A stretch of DNA of 64,000 nucleotides from Maribacter thermophilus (GCF_001020565.1 NZ_LDAS01000001.1:3847002-3911001), one strand, 5' to 3'. Counted from the stretch's first letter, positions 19,081 through 28,148 are shown. The notes: generated by a model from the sequence alone, not told the origin. Program-made: numbers and translations.

Positions 19081-20544
19081 ATGAGTAGATTAACTTTAAT
19101 TGTTCATGTAATACTATTGAATCTGTTTTTTGTTGTCTCGATAAGGGCAGAGGTAAAATTACCGGCTGTTGTATCGTCCAATATGGTTCTACAACGTAAT
19201 ACAACCGTTGAGCTATGGGGGTGGGCCAATGCCAAAGAGAAAATCAGCATAAAAACTTCTTGGTTCTCGGAGGTCGTGAATATACAAGCGGATAGTGAAG
19301 GTAATTGGAGTATTAAAGTAAAAACGAGCAATAGTAAAGAGCCTCAAACTATTGTAATTAAAAGTAAAACTTCAGATATTACATTGAAGAATGTTTTATT
19401 CGGAGAAGTTTGGCTGTGTTCCGGACAATCAAACATGGAGCAGCCGGTAAAAGGTTTTTTGGGGCAACCTACATATGAATCTAATATTTCGATTGCTAAG
19501 GCCGGTAATCCAAATCTACGTCTTTTTTCGGTGGATGAGGTTGGGGCTAAAACACCCTTGGCTGATGTTTCTAAATATAAGGGATGGCAGCAGGCCAGCC
19601 CACAAAGTGTTTCAACATATAGTGCCATAGCTTATTTTTTCGGACAACAATTGCAGGAGATTTTAGATGTGCCCGTAGGGTTAATACAGTCTTCGTGGGG
19701 AGGAAGTCCTATTCAGGCATGGATGAGTACAGATGTGTTGAGCAACTATGAAAAGATACATCTTGATGGTGTGGATATAACAAAAAAGACAAATCATATT
19801 CCGACTGCATTATATAATGGGATGATAAATCCGATTATCCCTTACACAATAAAAGGGGCATTATGGTATCAAGGAGAATCTAATAGGATGGAACCGGAAA
19901 ACTATAAGAAACTTTTTCCTGCAATGGTAAAAGATTGGCGTCATAGATGGGGAATCGGTGATTTCCCATTTTATTATGTACAAATTGCACCTTATAAGTA
20001 TAGTGGTAATACTGAATTTCAAACTGTTAGTAACACTGCTTTTATTAGAGAGGCTCAGATTCAGTGTTTGGATCTGATACCAAATTCAGGAATTGCAATA
20101 ACAATGGATATTGGAGATTACAACAGTATTCATCCTCCTAAAAAGAAAGAGGTTGCCGATAGATTATTGTTTAATGCACTGCATCGGACCTACGGATACA
20201 AAAATGTGGACTGTTTTTCTCCAATGTATGATTCTAAAGAGAAAAAAGACGGGGGAATAATCTTGAAATTTAAAAATGCCGAGAATGGATTATATGCATA
20301 CGATAAGTTAAAGGGGTTTGAGATTGCCGGGAAAGATAGGGTGTTTTACCCTGCATACGCAGAAATAATAAATCGTAAGGAAGTATTTGTGTCTAGTAAT
20401 AATGTGCCCGATCCTGTTGAGGTAAGATATGCTTGGCGAAATTGGGTGGTAGGAACTCTTTGTAATGGTAATCTTTTGCCGGCACCATCTTTTAGAACGG
20501 ATAAATGGTTAGATGCTACCTTAGCAGAAGATAAGGTAAAATAG
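19081..20544 (+). CDS. SGNH-type carbohydrate (sialate) O-acetylesterase
   Basis: The 487-residue protein begins with a signal peptide (cleavage near residue 24) and a beta-sandwich region, followed by an SGNH hydrolase domain. The nucleophile is probably S117 in CSGQSNM; WYQGESN carries the next conserved block, and the C-terminal catalytic Asp/His region is GDYNSIHP with H351. The family is usually called 9-O-acetylesterase/sialate acetylesterase, but in polysaccharide loci members often remove acetyl groups from other glycans. Its presence suggests that the target glycan is acetylated. It lies about 105 bases after the haem lipoprotein gene on the same strand. Confidence 0.83.
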   Translation: MSRLTLIVHVILLNLFFVVSIRAEVKLPAVVSSNMVLQRNTTVELWGWANAKEKISIKTSWFSEVVNIQADSEGNWSIKVKTSNSKEPQTIVIKSKTSDITLKNVLFGEVWLCSGQSNMEQPVKGFLGQPTYESNISIAKAGNPNLRLFSVDEVGAKTPLADVSKYKGWQQASPQSVSTYSAIAYFFGQQLQEILDVPVGLIQSSWGGSPIQAWMSTDVLSNYEKIHLDGVDITKKTNHIPTALYNGMINPIIPYTIKGALWYQGESNRMEPENYKKLFPAMVKDWRHRWGIGDFPFYYVQIAPYKYSGNTEFQTVSNTAFIREAQIQCLDLIPNSGIAITMDIGDYNSIHPPKKKEVADRLLFNALHRTYGYKNVDCFSPMYDSKEKKDGGIILKFKNAENGLYAYDKLKGFEIAGKDRVFYPAYAEIINRKEVFVSSNNVPDPVEVRYAWRNWVVGTLCNGNLLPAPSFRTDKWLDATLAEDKVK

Positions 20545-20845
20545 GTATAGGAAAAAAGGTGCGAATAGATCTAAACGTGGCTGTCCTTCTTTTCTCTGGT
20601 TATATTCTATTTTTCACACGGATAAATGGTGTTATTGGCATGGTGGGTAAGCATTGAACATAAAGGTTTTTGAGTATTGTAGATTTCTTTCTATTTGAAC
20701 TGTTTAAAGACATGACACAAAATATCATAGGCTTTCTCTTGTATTCTTATATAATAAAATGCAGGGTAAATTTAAAGAAGTCATAGAGGGGGAATCTATA
20801 ATAAACCTTATTTTTTTTCGTAAATAGAGTCTATGATTCATAAAT
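20545..20845. other. Convergent intergenic stretch
   Basis: The 301 bases between the acetylesterase gene and the convergent gntR gene show no convincing coding frame, tRNA or strong hairpin. I see nothing definite in it. Confidence 0.4.
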
Positions 20846-21751
20846 TCATTTGTACATGGGTAGCTTGGCATTCACCTCTTTCATACTTTTTTCGGCATGG
20901 TCTAAATGAAACTGAAGTGCATTCTTGGCGCTGTTAAAATCATTATCTAGTATAGCTTCTAATATTGTTATATGCTGTCGTAACACATTTTTAATTTTTA
21001 AGGTGTCATATTTTATTTGTCCTATATGATAATTTATGAGAATAAATAATGAATTATATGAACTTTCGATAAAAGAGTTGTTACATGCCTTAATAAGAGT
21101 ATAATGAAATCTTTTTTCTAAAGCGGTTAAATCCGAAAAATTCACCTTTTTTTTCTGTAGTAACTCCTTATGTCTATTTAGTATTTGAGTAAATTTAGTA
21201 ATGGAATCATTATCGTTGGTTTGTTTCTCTAAACAGTTGACTGCATAATTCTCAAGTAAAGATCTAAATTCTATTAGTTGATTTAATTTGGATTGGGTTA
21301 GTGCCTCTACTTCCCACTTTTGTCCAGCCCTTTTTTTTATTAGTCCCGTATGGCTTATTCCATTTAAAGCTTCCCTGACACTTACTGTGTTGGTATTGGT
21401 TTCATTGGCAATTTCAAGTTCGGAAAACTTGTCCCCTGGTTTTAATTCGTAATTATATAATTTTTTAAGTACTGCTCTTTCTGCAATATCCGATTTGGAA
21501 TTTTCAATTTCATTAGAGGAAAAATAATCGCTTTTTGTGGGAAGCCTTAATATTATTTTGTTTGAACCATCTTTCATTACGATTCCTTTAGAACATGCAA
21601 TCTCGATTACCTTTCTAATAGTGGATCTACTTACGGAATAATTGCTTGCAAGTTTTGCTTCTGTGGGTAATCCCCGTGGAAGGTTTTCGTTTTTTGCAAT
21701 GTCGTCCAATAGATTGTTATAGATACTTAAGGTTAATTTGCTGTGTTTCAT
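20846..21751 (-). CDS. GntR-family regulator with two winged-helix domains and an FCD-type effector domain
   Basis: This 301-residue cytoplasmic regulator is longer than the usual ~230 residues for the FadR/FCD group. Residues about 5-72 form one GntR-like winged helix (LPTEAKLASNYSVSRSTIRK), and residues about 84-150 a second (GDKFSELEIANETNTNTVSVREALNGI). The rest is an all-helical FCD-like domain (FRSLLENYAVNCLEK, RFHYTLIKACNN, HITILEAILDNDFNSAKNAL), which in this group usually binds a carboxylate or sugar-acid ligand with a metal. It is the only minus-strand gene in the island and diverges from the SDR operon. It probably controls itself, the SDR operon and the dehydratase gene through the shared AT-rich operator. 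Confidence 0.85.
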   Translation of the reverse strand: MKHSKLTLSIYNNLLDDIAKNENLPRGLPTEAKLASNYSVSRSTIRKVIEIACSKGIVMKDGSNKIILRLPTKSDYFSSNEIENSKSDIAERAVLKKLYNYELKPGDKFSELEIANETNTNTVSVREALNGISHTGLIKKRAGQKWEVEALTQSKLNQLIEFRSLLENYAVNCLEKQTNDNDSITKFTQILNRHKELLQKKKVNFSDLTALEKRFHYTLIKACNNSFIESSYNSLFILINYHIGQIKYDTLKIKNVLRQHITILEAILDNDFNSAKNALQFHLDHAEKSMKEVNAKLPMYK

Positions 21752-21762
21752 ATATCAATATT

Positions 21763-21824
21763 ATGTTTTTTTACTTATAATAATTATATAATGTTTTTTT
21801 ATTAAAAAAAATACTATATATTTG
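21763..21824 (+). promoter_or_regulatory. Candidate GntR operator region with promoter of the SDR operon
   Basis: Two copies of ATGTTTTTTTA start 28 bases apart, at 21763 and 21791. The second extends to the 15-base core shared with 12762 and leads into TATATTTG (21817-21824). The palindrome is less perfect here than at 12762. The region lies 12 bases upstream of the gntR start and could control both directions. A long leader of about 340 bases follows before the first SDR gene. Apart from the small frame listed next, the gap 21752-22166 shows nothing recognisable. Low sequence complexity lowers confidence. Confidence 0.45.
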
Positions 21825-21850
21825 TTTTAAGGTTGTTGAAAATTGGAATA

Positions 21851-21934
21851 ATGAAATTTTTAAGGTGGATTTATGTTCAAATCGCAATTGTATTAAGTTT
21901 AATGAGTATGGTGATTAGTGTCGAATTTGTTTAG
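21851..21934 (+). CDS. Possible 27-residue hydrophobic small protein in the SDR leader
   Basis: A short frame, beginning MKFLRWIYVQIAIV and ending ISVEFV, has two basic residues before a hydrophobic stretch that could form a membrane helix. It lies just after the predicted promoter and within the long 5' leader of the SDR operon. It may be a leader peptide, a remnant of a lost membrane protein gene, or chance. No family is recognised. Confidence 0.2.
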   Translation: MKFLRWIYVQIAIVLSLMSMVISVEFV

Positions 21935-22166
21935 GAGCTTAATCTAATACAAATCTATTCATCGGATTTAGATTTTAAAAGTAAGAAAATATTATAAGGC
22001 ATATTTAGTGTTGAAAACAATCATACATCTTACTAACATGGATTTTTTGTGTGTTGATTGTTGGTGGTATAATAGACGCGTAGGATAAATGACGTGTATT
22101 ATTTAGGGGCTTCTAATATGTTCTAAAAGTAAATAGATGAATTATTTAAGAAAATAGAAAGGGATT

Positions 22167-22919
22167 ATGAATAGATTTCAAAATCAAGTGGTTGTTATTT
22201 CTGGAGGGGCGGACGGATTGGGTTATGGTATTGCAGAAAGGGTGGCATCTGAAGGAGGTAGTGTTGCATTGTTTGATATAAACGAAGAAGTTTTGGAGAA
22301 GGCAGTGGAAGTCCTACATGGTAAAGGTTATAAGGCCGAAGGTTTTAAAGTGGATGTTTCATCTGAGAATGATGTTAAAAAGGCTATTGAGGCAGTTGAG
22401 TTAAAATACGGCAAAATAGATGCTATGGTAAATTCTGCTGGGATAGTAGGCCCTACCAGTACCAGTATTGTTGATTATGGGTTGGAAGATTATGATAATA
22501 TATATAGAATTAATCTTAGAGGAGCATTTCTTATGACCAAGTATAGTATTATGGTTATGAAAAAAAATGGGTATGGTCGTATTTTGTTGATATCTTCCAT
22601 TGCAGGTAAAGAAGGTAATCCATTTATGTCCGGATATTCATCTATGAAGGCGGGGGTTATTGGCTTGGTTAAAGGTGTGGGTAAAGAATATGCCCAATCG
22701 GGTATAACTGTAAATGGTTTGGCTCCGGCTGTGATTAAAACCAGCATGAACGAAAATACCTCACCAGACCAATTGGCTTACATGACATCGAAAATACCAA
22801 TGGGGCGTTTGGGTACTGTAGAAGAAGTGGCTTCTATCGTATCTTTTATTATTTCAAAGGAATCAAGTTTTAATACCGGAGCCATCTTTGATATTTCTGG
22901 AGGGCGAGCTAGTTATTGA
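22167..22919 (+). CDS. SDR dehydrogenase, likely 2-keto-3-deoxy sugar-acid 4-dehydrogenase
   Basis: This 250-residue classical short-chain dehydrogenase has the cofactor loop ISGGADGLGYGIAE (residues 11-24), an acidic residue D37 after the second strand that favours NAD+, and the catalytic S143/S144, Y157 and K161 (YSSMK). It ends in DISGGRASY, close to the GGRATY ending of 2-keto-3-deoxy-L-rhamnonate/fuconate dehydrogenases. It would make the 2,4-diketo acid used by the FAH hydrolase at 14866. First gene of an SDR-SDR-GH43-like operon; the next gene starts 12 bases downstream. Substrate assignment is an inference from relatives and context. Confidence 0.8.
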   Translation: MNRFQNQVVVISGGADGLGYGIAERVASEGGSVALFDINEEVLEKAVEVLHGKGYKAEGFKVDVSSENDVKKAIEAVELKYGKIDAMVNSAGIVGPTSTSIVDYGLEDYDNIYRINLRGAFLMTKYSIMVMKKNGYGRILLISSIAGKEGNPFMSGYSSMKAGVIGLVKGVGKEYAQSGITVNGLAPAVIKTSMNENTSPDQLAYMTSKIPMGRLGTVEEVASIVSFIISKESSFNTGAIFDISGGRASY

Positions 22920-22931
22920 TAATTCATAGAT

Positions 22932-23684
22932 ATGCGAAAAAAAATAGTAGTCTTAGGGGGTTCTTCTGGTATTGGCAAAGCTACCGCAAAACGATACGCT
23001 GAAGAAGGATGGCAGGTTATGGTTACCGGACGGAGTACAGGTAAGTGTACTGATGTGGTTGAGAGTTTGGATGGAGACGGGCATATTGGGGTTGGTGTTG
23101 ATGTAAGTGATGATGAGTCCATAAGGAAATTCGGAATTTTTGTACGCGATACTTTCGGGGAGATCGATGCTTATGTAAACAGTGTAGGCATATCACAAAA
23201 TGTAAGCATTTTTGAAGATGATATGGAAAGGTGGGATAAGTCGTTGCAGACCATGCTTTATGGTTCTGTTAAAATTGCCAGGATTCTTGTGCCTTTAATG
23301 AAGAATGGAGGTAGAATAGTCCATATTACATCGATTCATTATGAGAGAGTGGCGCTGGGCAGTTCTTCTTATGGAATGGCAAAAGCTGCAATTACTCAAT
23401 TCACACGTTCGTTGGCCGTAGAATTGGCCGATCGGGAAATATTGGCAAATACCATAGCACCTGGGTTTATTGAGACTCCAATGTCAATCAAAGAAAATGG
23501 TGAAAATGAGTTGTATTCGGGTTGGTTTAGGGAGAATTATGTAAAGAATGATCATTTACCGTTAAAACGAGCAGGGCGACCAGATGAAGTTTCTGGTGTA
23601 GTTTGGTTCTTGACTAGTCCGGATGCAAGTTATATTACCGGTTCTGTAATTACCGTTGATGGCGGTTTAACAATAACTTTCTAG
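22932..23684 (+). CDS. SDR-family oxidoreductase, possibly an aldose 1-dehydrogenase
   Basis: A second 250-residue short-chain dehydrogenase carries the cofactor loop LGGSSGIGKATA, an arginine after the second strand (TGRS, R34) that often marks NADP+ preference, and catalytic S134, Y147 and K151 (YGMAK). It is clearly different in sequence from the neighbouring SDR, so it probably does another step. Oxidation of the free sugar to the lactone would fill the entry step of the pathway, but this is only a suggestion. Confidence 0.72.
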   Translation: MRKKIVVLGGSSGIGKATAKRYAEEGWQVMVTGRSTGKCTDVVESLDGDGHIGVGVDVSDDESIRKFGIFVRDTFGEIDAYVNSVGISQNVSIFEDDMERWDKSLQTMLYGSVKIARILVPLMKNGGRIVHITSIHYERVALGSSSYGMAKAAITQFTRSLAVELADREILANTIAPGFIETPMSIKENGENELYSGWFRENYVKNDHLPLKRAGRPDEVSGVVWFLTSPDASYITGSVITVDGGLTITF

Positions 23685-23714
23685 CTGTAAAGAACAATTG
23701 TAAATCATATACCA

Positions 23715-24698
23715 ATGAATAAGTTGAAAATATATTTGACCATTGCTGTTATGCTGTTATTTTGTCCGTTTCTTGTGCTCTATGCACAAAGTGCGGATAC
23801 TTCTGATGATTACTTCTTATTCGGCTATTTCTATGGTTATGAAAGACAAAATGAAGGACTCCACTTAGCCGTTAGTGAAGACGGTTTGCATTGGGTTCCT
23901 GTGAAAAATGATTCTTCTATTTTTCACCCAGGCTTTGGTACTTTTTTTCGGGATCCAATGTTTAAAAGAGATCCTAAAAATCCCGATTTGATCCATATGG
24001 TTTGGTCTACGGGAAACAATGATAGTTTTGGAATATCATCTACTTATGATTTTTTAAACTGGTCGGATACAAGAGAGGTTCATATCAATAAGGATGTGCC
24101 AGGGGTACATAATACGTGGGCCCCAGAATTGTTCTGGGATGAGGATACACAACAATGGATGGTTTATTGGGGGTCTTCAATTCAAGGGAGGTTTGTGGAA
24201 ACAAGTAAATTATCGCCTAATCCCAGAGCCAATAATAGAATGTATTATTCCTTATCAAATGATTTGGAGAACTGGTCGCAACCTGTTTTGTTGCAAGATT
24301 TTGGGTTTCCTTCTGTAGACTGTTACATCTATAGGTTACCGGATAATCATCCAAAAGGAAAATATATAGAATTTGTTAAACATATAGTACATCCCGGAAA
24401 ATTGGCCACTATTAGGGAGGCGTATTCCTATGGATTGACAGGTCCTTATAACTTGACAGATAATTATATAACTAGTAAATATAAATTCTCGGAAGGTCCT
24501 AATCTTATAAAGATCGGGGGCTACTATTACTTGTATGTGGATTTAAGCCGAGAACATAGAATGGCCGTATTTCGTACCAAGGAAATTGGTATGGGAGAAT
24601 GGGAAGATCTTACCGATACCGCCTCCTTTCCTGACGAGGCAAAACATGGAAGTGTAATTCGTATAAGTAAGGATCTATATGACAAATTAAATAAGTAA
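23715..24698 (+). CDS. Secreted GH43-like five-bladed beta-propeller glycosidase
   Basis: The 327-residue protein has an N-terminal signal peptide ending near LYAQS (about residue 25). Propeller features include FFRDPMF (D80, candidate base), NTWAPELFWDED, and FSEGPNLIKIGGYYYLY with E260 as a candidate acid. These fit clan GH-F (GH43) or related propeller families. Known activities in that clan include arabinofuranosidase, xylosidase and beta-1,3-galactosidase; this one cannot be chosen. It lies 30 bases after the second SDR gene, apparently in the same operon. Confidence 0.68.
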   Translation: MNKLKIYLTIAVMLLFCPFLVLYAQSADTSDDYFLFGYFYGYERQNEGLHLAVSEDGLHWVPVKNDSSIFHPGFGTFFRDPMFKRDPKNPDLIHMVWSTGNNDSFGISSTYDFLNWSDTREVHINKDVPGVHNTWAPELFWDEDTQQWMVYWGSSIQGRFVETSKLSPNPRANNRMYYSLSNDLENWSQPVLLQDFGFPSVDCYIYRLPDNHPKGKYIEFVKHIVHPGKLATIREAYSYGLTGPYNLTDNYITSKYKFSEGPNLIKIGGYYYLYVDLSREHRMAVFRTKEIGMGEWEDLTDTASFPDEAKHGSVIRISKDLYDKLNK

Positions 24699-24948
24699 TA
24701 GGGATATTCATATCGTTAGTAAATTCTGCTTTACATACTGAAAATTTCAATGTTGTACAGAATCGACACAGATCCCTCCTATGACTTTTTTAAAACGTTT
24801 TTTTCAAATTTTTAAAATATCACATAAAAAATTGTTTATATAATATTTATGTTGTTAAAAAAATAGGATATATAAAAATATAGTGTTTTATTTACACGTG
24901 TTAAATTTACACTTCTTAAAATTTAGACATTACTAAAAACCAACTATT

Positions 24949-27900
24949 ATGACTAAAAACTGTAACTTTTTAAAAAAAGGTTTAGGGTTCCCGAGAAAAG
25001 TTTGGGGGCTGTTCTTAATCTGTATTTTGTTTTTTCTGCAAAGTTATGGGCAGACGGGACAAAGTATTGAAGGAGTTGTGAAGGACTCAAATGGCACCCC
25101 TTTACCAGGGGTGAATGTTCTTGAGAAAGGCACGCTAAATGGTGTGGTAACTGATTTTGACGGTTATTACAAAATTAATATATCTGAATCGGACGTACTT
25201 CTTTTTTCTTTTATAGGGTTTAAGACCAAAGAATTGAATATCAAAGGGAAAACGGTTGTCGATGTTTTGCTGGAAGAGGATTTTTCAACCTTGGACGAAG
25301 TGGTTGTGATTGGTTATGGTACTTCGAAAAAGTCTGACTTAACGGGGTCGGTTACCAGTTTAAAATCCGATGATATAGTGCAGTCTAAATCTATTTCTTT
25401 TCTAGGGGCAATTCAAGGTAAAATGGCAGGGGTGCAAGTAAAGCAGTCGTCTGGTGAGCCTGGAGCTGGTATAGACATAAAAATACGTGGAGCCAATTCG
25501 GTTAGCGCAAGTTCTAATCCTTTGTATGTAATAGACGGAGTTCAAATTGATATTAATGAGGATGAAGTAGCTAATTCTTCTGTTGGTAATTCAACTTCAA
25601 TGAATCCTTTAGCAACTTTGAATCCAGCTGATATTGAATCTATCGAGGTTTTAAAAGATGCTTCTGCTACGGCCATATATGGATCTAGGGGGGCAAATGG
25701 TGTTGTTTTGGTTACTACCAAAAGCGGAGGAAACAATAAGGCGAGTTTTACCTACAATACGTATAGCAGTTTTTCGCAAGCAACAAAAGAATTGGATATT
25801 TTAAATGGTGAGGATTATTTGGAATATAGAAAGTCTCTAGGTAACACTAACGATTTTTTATTTTTTGAGGATACGGACAATGATGGTATTCCTGATTCCG
25901 ATAGGGATTTATCTAACATACCTATGTTTAATTGGCAAGATGAGGCTCTTAGGACCGCATTTTCCCAATCTCACCATATTTCGGCATCAGGTGGTAACGA
26001 GAACACCAGTTTTTCTGCAAGTGCTGGTTATTTGAATCAAGATGGGATTGTTGTAAACAATAATTATGAAAGGTTAAATTCCAGGGTAAGGATAGATCAT
26101 AAGTTTTCCAAGAAGTTTAAAGCCGGGTTTAATATATCGTCCAGCTATTCAATGCAATCTGGGGTTACCAGTACTGGAGGGTCATCAAATTTTAATGGTG
26201 TTTTACAATCAATCGTAATAGCCAAACCTGTAGATTATTATGATCCAGATGATCCTGAAGATGGGCAGTTTGGAAAGTTTATTTCACCTATGGCCTTACT
26301 TACCGAAGCGGAGAAAAATGTTTCTCTGTTTCAAACCATAGCAAGTTCTTATCTACAGTATAATTTTAATGACAACTTAAGTTTTAAGTTAAGCGGAGGA
26401 GGTAATATTTCCGATTCCAAAGGAAAGGAATTTTACGGAAAAGATACTCGTTGGGGAGTCAATGATAATGGGTTGGGAGTTTTACAAGACCGTAAGACGA
26501 TGTCTTATTTTACAACATCACAATTAAATTATAGGTTAAAACTCACTAATAAACATGTCTTTAATTTTATGTTGGCCGCAGAAACCAATCACTATAATTT
26601 TGAAAGTTTTGGATTGGAAGTGACCAATTTTGAAGATGAATCTACCGGAATTAACGATATTGGTAAATCTGGCGGATACAAAACATTGAGTTCAAACCGA
26701 TATTCTACGAATAGATTGTCTTATTTGGGGCGGGTAAATTATAATTTACTGGGCAAATATTTATTTACTACAAGTATAAGGACAGATGGTTCGGATAAAT
26801 TTGGCTCCGGTAATAAGTATGGTGTCTTCCCTTCCGTGGCGTTTGCTTGGAGGGTAAGCAAAGAGAATTTTTTAAAGGAAAGTGAAACGATAAATAACCT
26901 TAAACTAAGGCTTAGTTATGGTGTGACCGGTAATGAGCGTATACCCGCTTATTTATATTTGTCTAGTTTGGGCAATACCCGGTATGCTACAGATGGGGAC
27001 TTGGATTTGGGGCTGGCGCCATCTAGGCGTGCCAATCCAGACTTAAAATGGGAAACGACCACTCAATATAATGCTGGGCTGGACATAGGTCTTTTTAATA
27101 ATAGAATAAGTCTGGGGGCCGATGTTTATCACAAGAGAACAGAGGATTTGTTGCTACTTTCCCCCGTGTCTTCTCAAACAGGATATTTTGAAGAATATAC
27201 AAATATAGGAGTTGTAGATAACAATGGTGTCGAATTATCCCTAAACACCGTTAATGTTGATAGACCTAATTTTACATGGCAAACCAGTATAAATGTCGCC
27301 GCCAATAAAAATGAGGTTAAGGATCTAGGTGCTGTTGACTTTATACCGGTTACTATAGGTGGCGGATATATTACCAATGTAGGAAGGGTTGAAGAAGGTG
27401 AATCCATTGGCAACATTTATGGTTTTGAATGGGATGGAGTCTATCAGATCGATGATTTTACATGGCAAGACGGTAGCGATTCTAGTATACCGTTCGATGA
27501 AAGGGTTTTTCAGTTGAAAGACGGGGTGGTTCAAAACTCATCCGCGTCTGTTCTACCAGGTGACTTTAAATTCAAGGATTTGAACGGAGATGGGGTTGTG
27601 GACGATGAAAACGATAGAAAAAGTCTTGGTAATAGTTATCCTGATATTTTTGGGGGAATCACGAATTCTTTTAAAGTAGGAAACTTTGACTTTAGCTTCT
27701 TTTTAGAATTTCAGTATGGAAATGAAATTTTCAACGAGTTTAAATATCGGTTAGAAGGTTTTGGTGCGAATAATATCCTTCAAGATTATTATGATGATCG
27801 GTGGACGCCAGAAAATCCATCAAATGAACATGGTTCATTGTCTCAACAAAATTCTACGGCTAGACTGTCGTCGAGTTACTATGTTGAGGATGGCTCTTAT

Positions 27901-28131
27901 GTGAGGTTGGCAAACACTTCTTTAGGATACAATCTACCTCAAAAATTCATTACCGATACGGGTATCAAATCATTAAGGATTTATGTTAGTGGGACAAACC
28001 TAAAAACGTGGACCAAATATTCTGGTTTTGATCCCGATGTTAGTTTCAACAATCCTCTCTTAACAGGTTTTGATAGAGTAACCTATCCAAGATCCAAGAC
28101 TATAACGCTTGGTCTTAATATTACTTTTTAA
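24949..28131 (+). CDS. SusC-family TonB-dependent outer-membrane receptor
   Basis: This 1060-residue protein imports oligosaccharides across the outer membrane. A signal peptide ends near residue 35. A carboxypeptidase-regulatory-like domain follows (IEGVVKDSNGTPLPGVNV), then a TonB box-like segment (LDEVVVIGYG), a plug (IKIRGANSVSASSNPLYVIDG, LKDASATAIYGSRGANGVVLV read in parts) and a long beta-barrel ending ITLGLNITF. The ending with an aromatic residue is typical of outer-membrane barrels. The susD partner follows at 17 bases. The upstream 250 bases (24699-24948) are AT-rich with a small CACGTG-centred inverted repeat near 24891-24904, but no clear promoter. Energy could come from the ExbBD-TonB system at 8768-10818. 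Confidence 0.96.
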   Translation: MTKNCNFLKKGLGFPRKVWGLFLICILFFLQSYGQTGQSIEGVVKDSNGTPLPGVNVLEKGTLNGVVTDFDGYYKINISESDVLLFSFIGFKTKELNIKGKTVVDVLLEEDFSTLDEVVVIGYGTSKKSDLTGSVTSLKSDDIVQSKSISFLGAIQGKMAGVQVKQSSGEPGAGIDIKIRGANSVSASSNPLYVIDGVQIDINEDEVANSSVGNSTSMNPLATLNPADIESIEVLKDASATAIYGSRGANGVVLVTTKSGGNNKASFTYNTYSSFSQATKELDILNGEDYLEYRKSLGNTNDFLFFEDTDNDGIPDSDRDLSNIPMFNWQDEALRTAFSQSHHISASGGNENTSFSASAGYLNQDGIVVNNNYERLNSRVRIDHKFSKKFKAGFNISSSYSMQSGVTSTGGSSNFNGVLQSIVIAKPVDYYDPDDPEDGQFGKFISPMALLTEAEKNVSLFQTIASSYLQYNFNDNLSFKLSGGGNISDSKGKEFYGKDTRWGVNDNGLGVLQDRKTMSYFTTSQLNYRLKLTNKHVFNFMLAAETNHYNFESFGLEVTNFEDESTGINDIGKSGGYKTLSSNRYSTNRLSYLGRVNYNLLGKYLFTTSIRTDGSDKFGSGNKYGVFPSVAFAWRVSKENFLKESETINNLKLRLSYGVTGNERIPAYLYLSSLGNTRYATDGDLDLGLAPSRRANPDLKWETTTQYNAGLDIGLFNNRISLGADVYHKRTEDLLLLSPVSSQTGYFEEYTNIGVVDNNGVELSLNTVNVDRPNFTWQTSINVAANKNEVKDLGAVDFIPVTIGGGYITNVGRVEEGESIGNIYGFEWDGVYQIDDFTWQDGSDSSIPFDERVFQLKDGVVQNSSASVLPGDFKFKDLNGDGVVDDENDRKSLGNSYPDIFGGITNSFKVGNFDFSFFLEFQYGNEIFNEFKYRLEGFGANNILQDYYDDRWTPENPSNEHGSLSQQNSTARLSSSYYVEDGSYVRLANTSLGYNLPQKFITDTGIKSLRIYVSGTNLKTWTKYSGFDPDVSFNNPLLTGFDRVTYPRSKTITLGLNITF

Positions 28132-28148
28132 CTAAAAAAACTAAAAAA

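Noticed and set aside
20499..20635. Short repeated string ACGGATAAATGG at the end of the acetylesterase gene and again about 120 bases downstream
   Set aside because: Twelve bases only and no flanking similarity; most likely chance.
24850..24875. Possible third GntR operator upstream of susC (starts ATGTTGTT)
   Set aside because: Beyond the first eight bases the match to the 12762 palindrome is no better than expected for AT-rich sequence.
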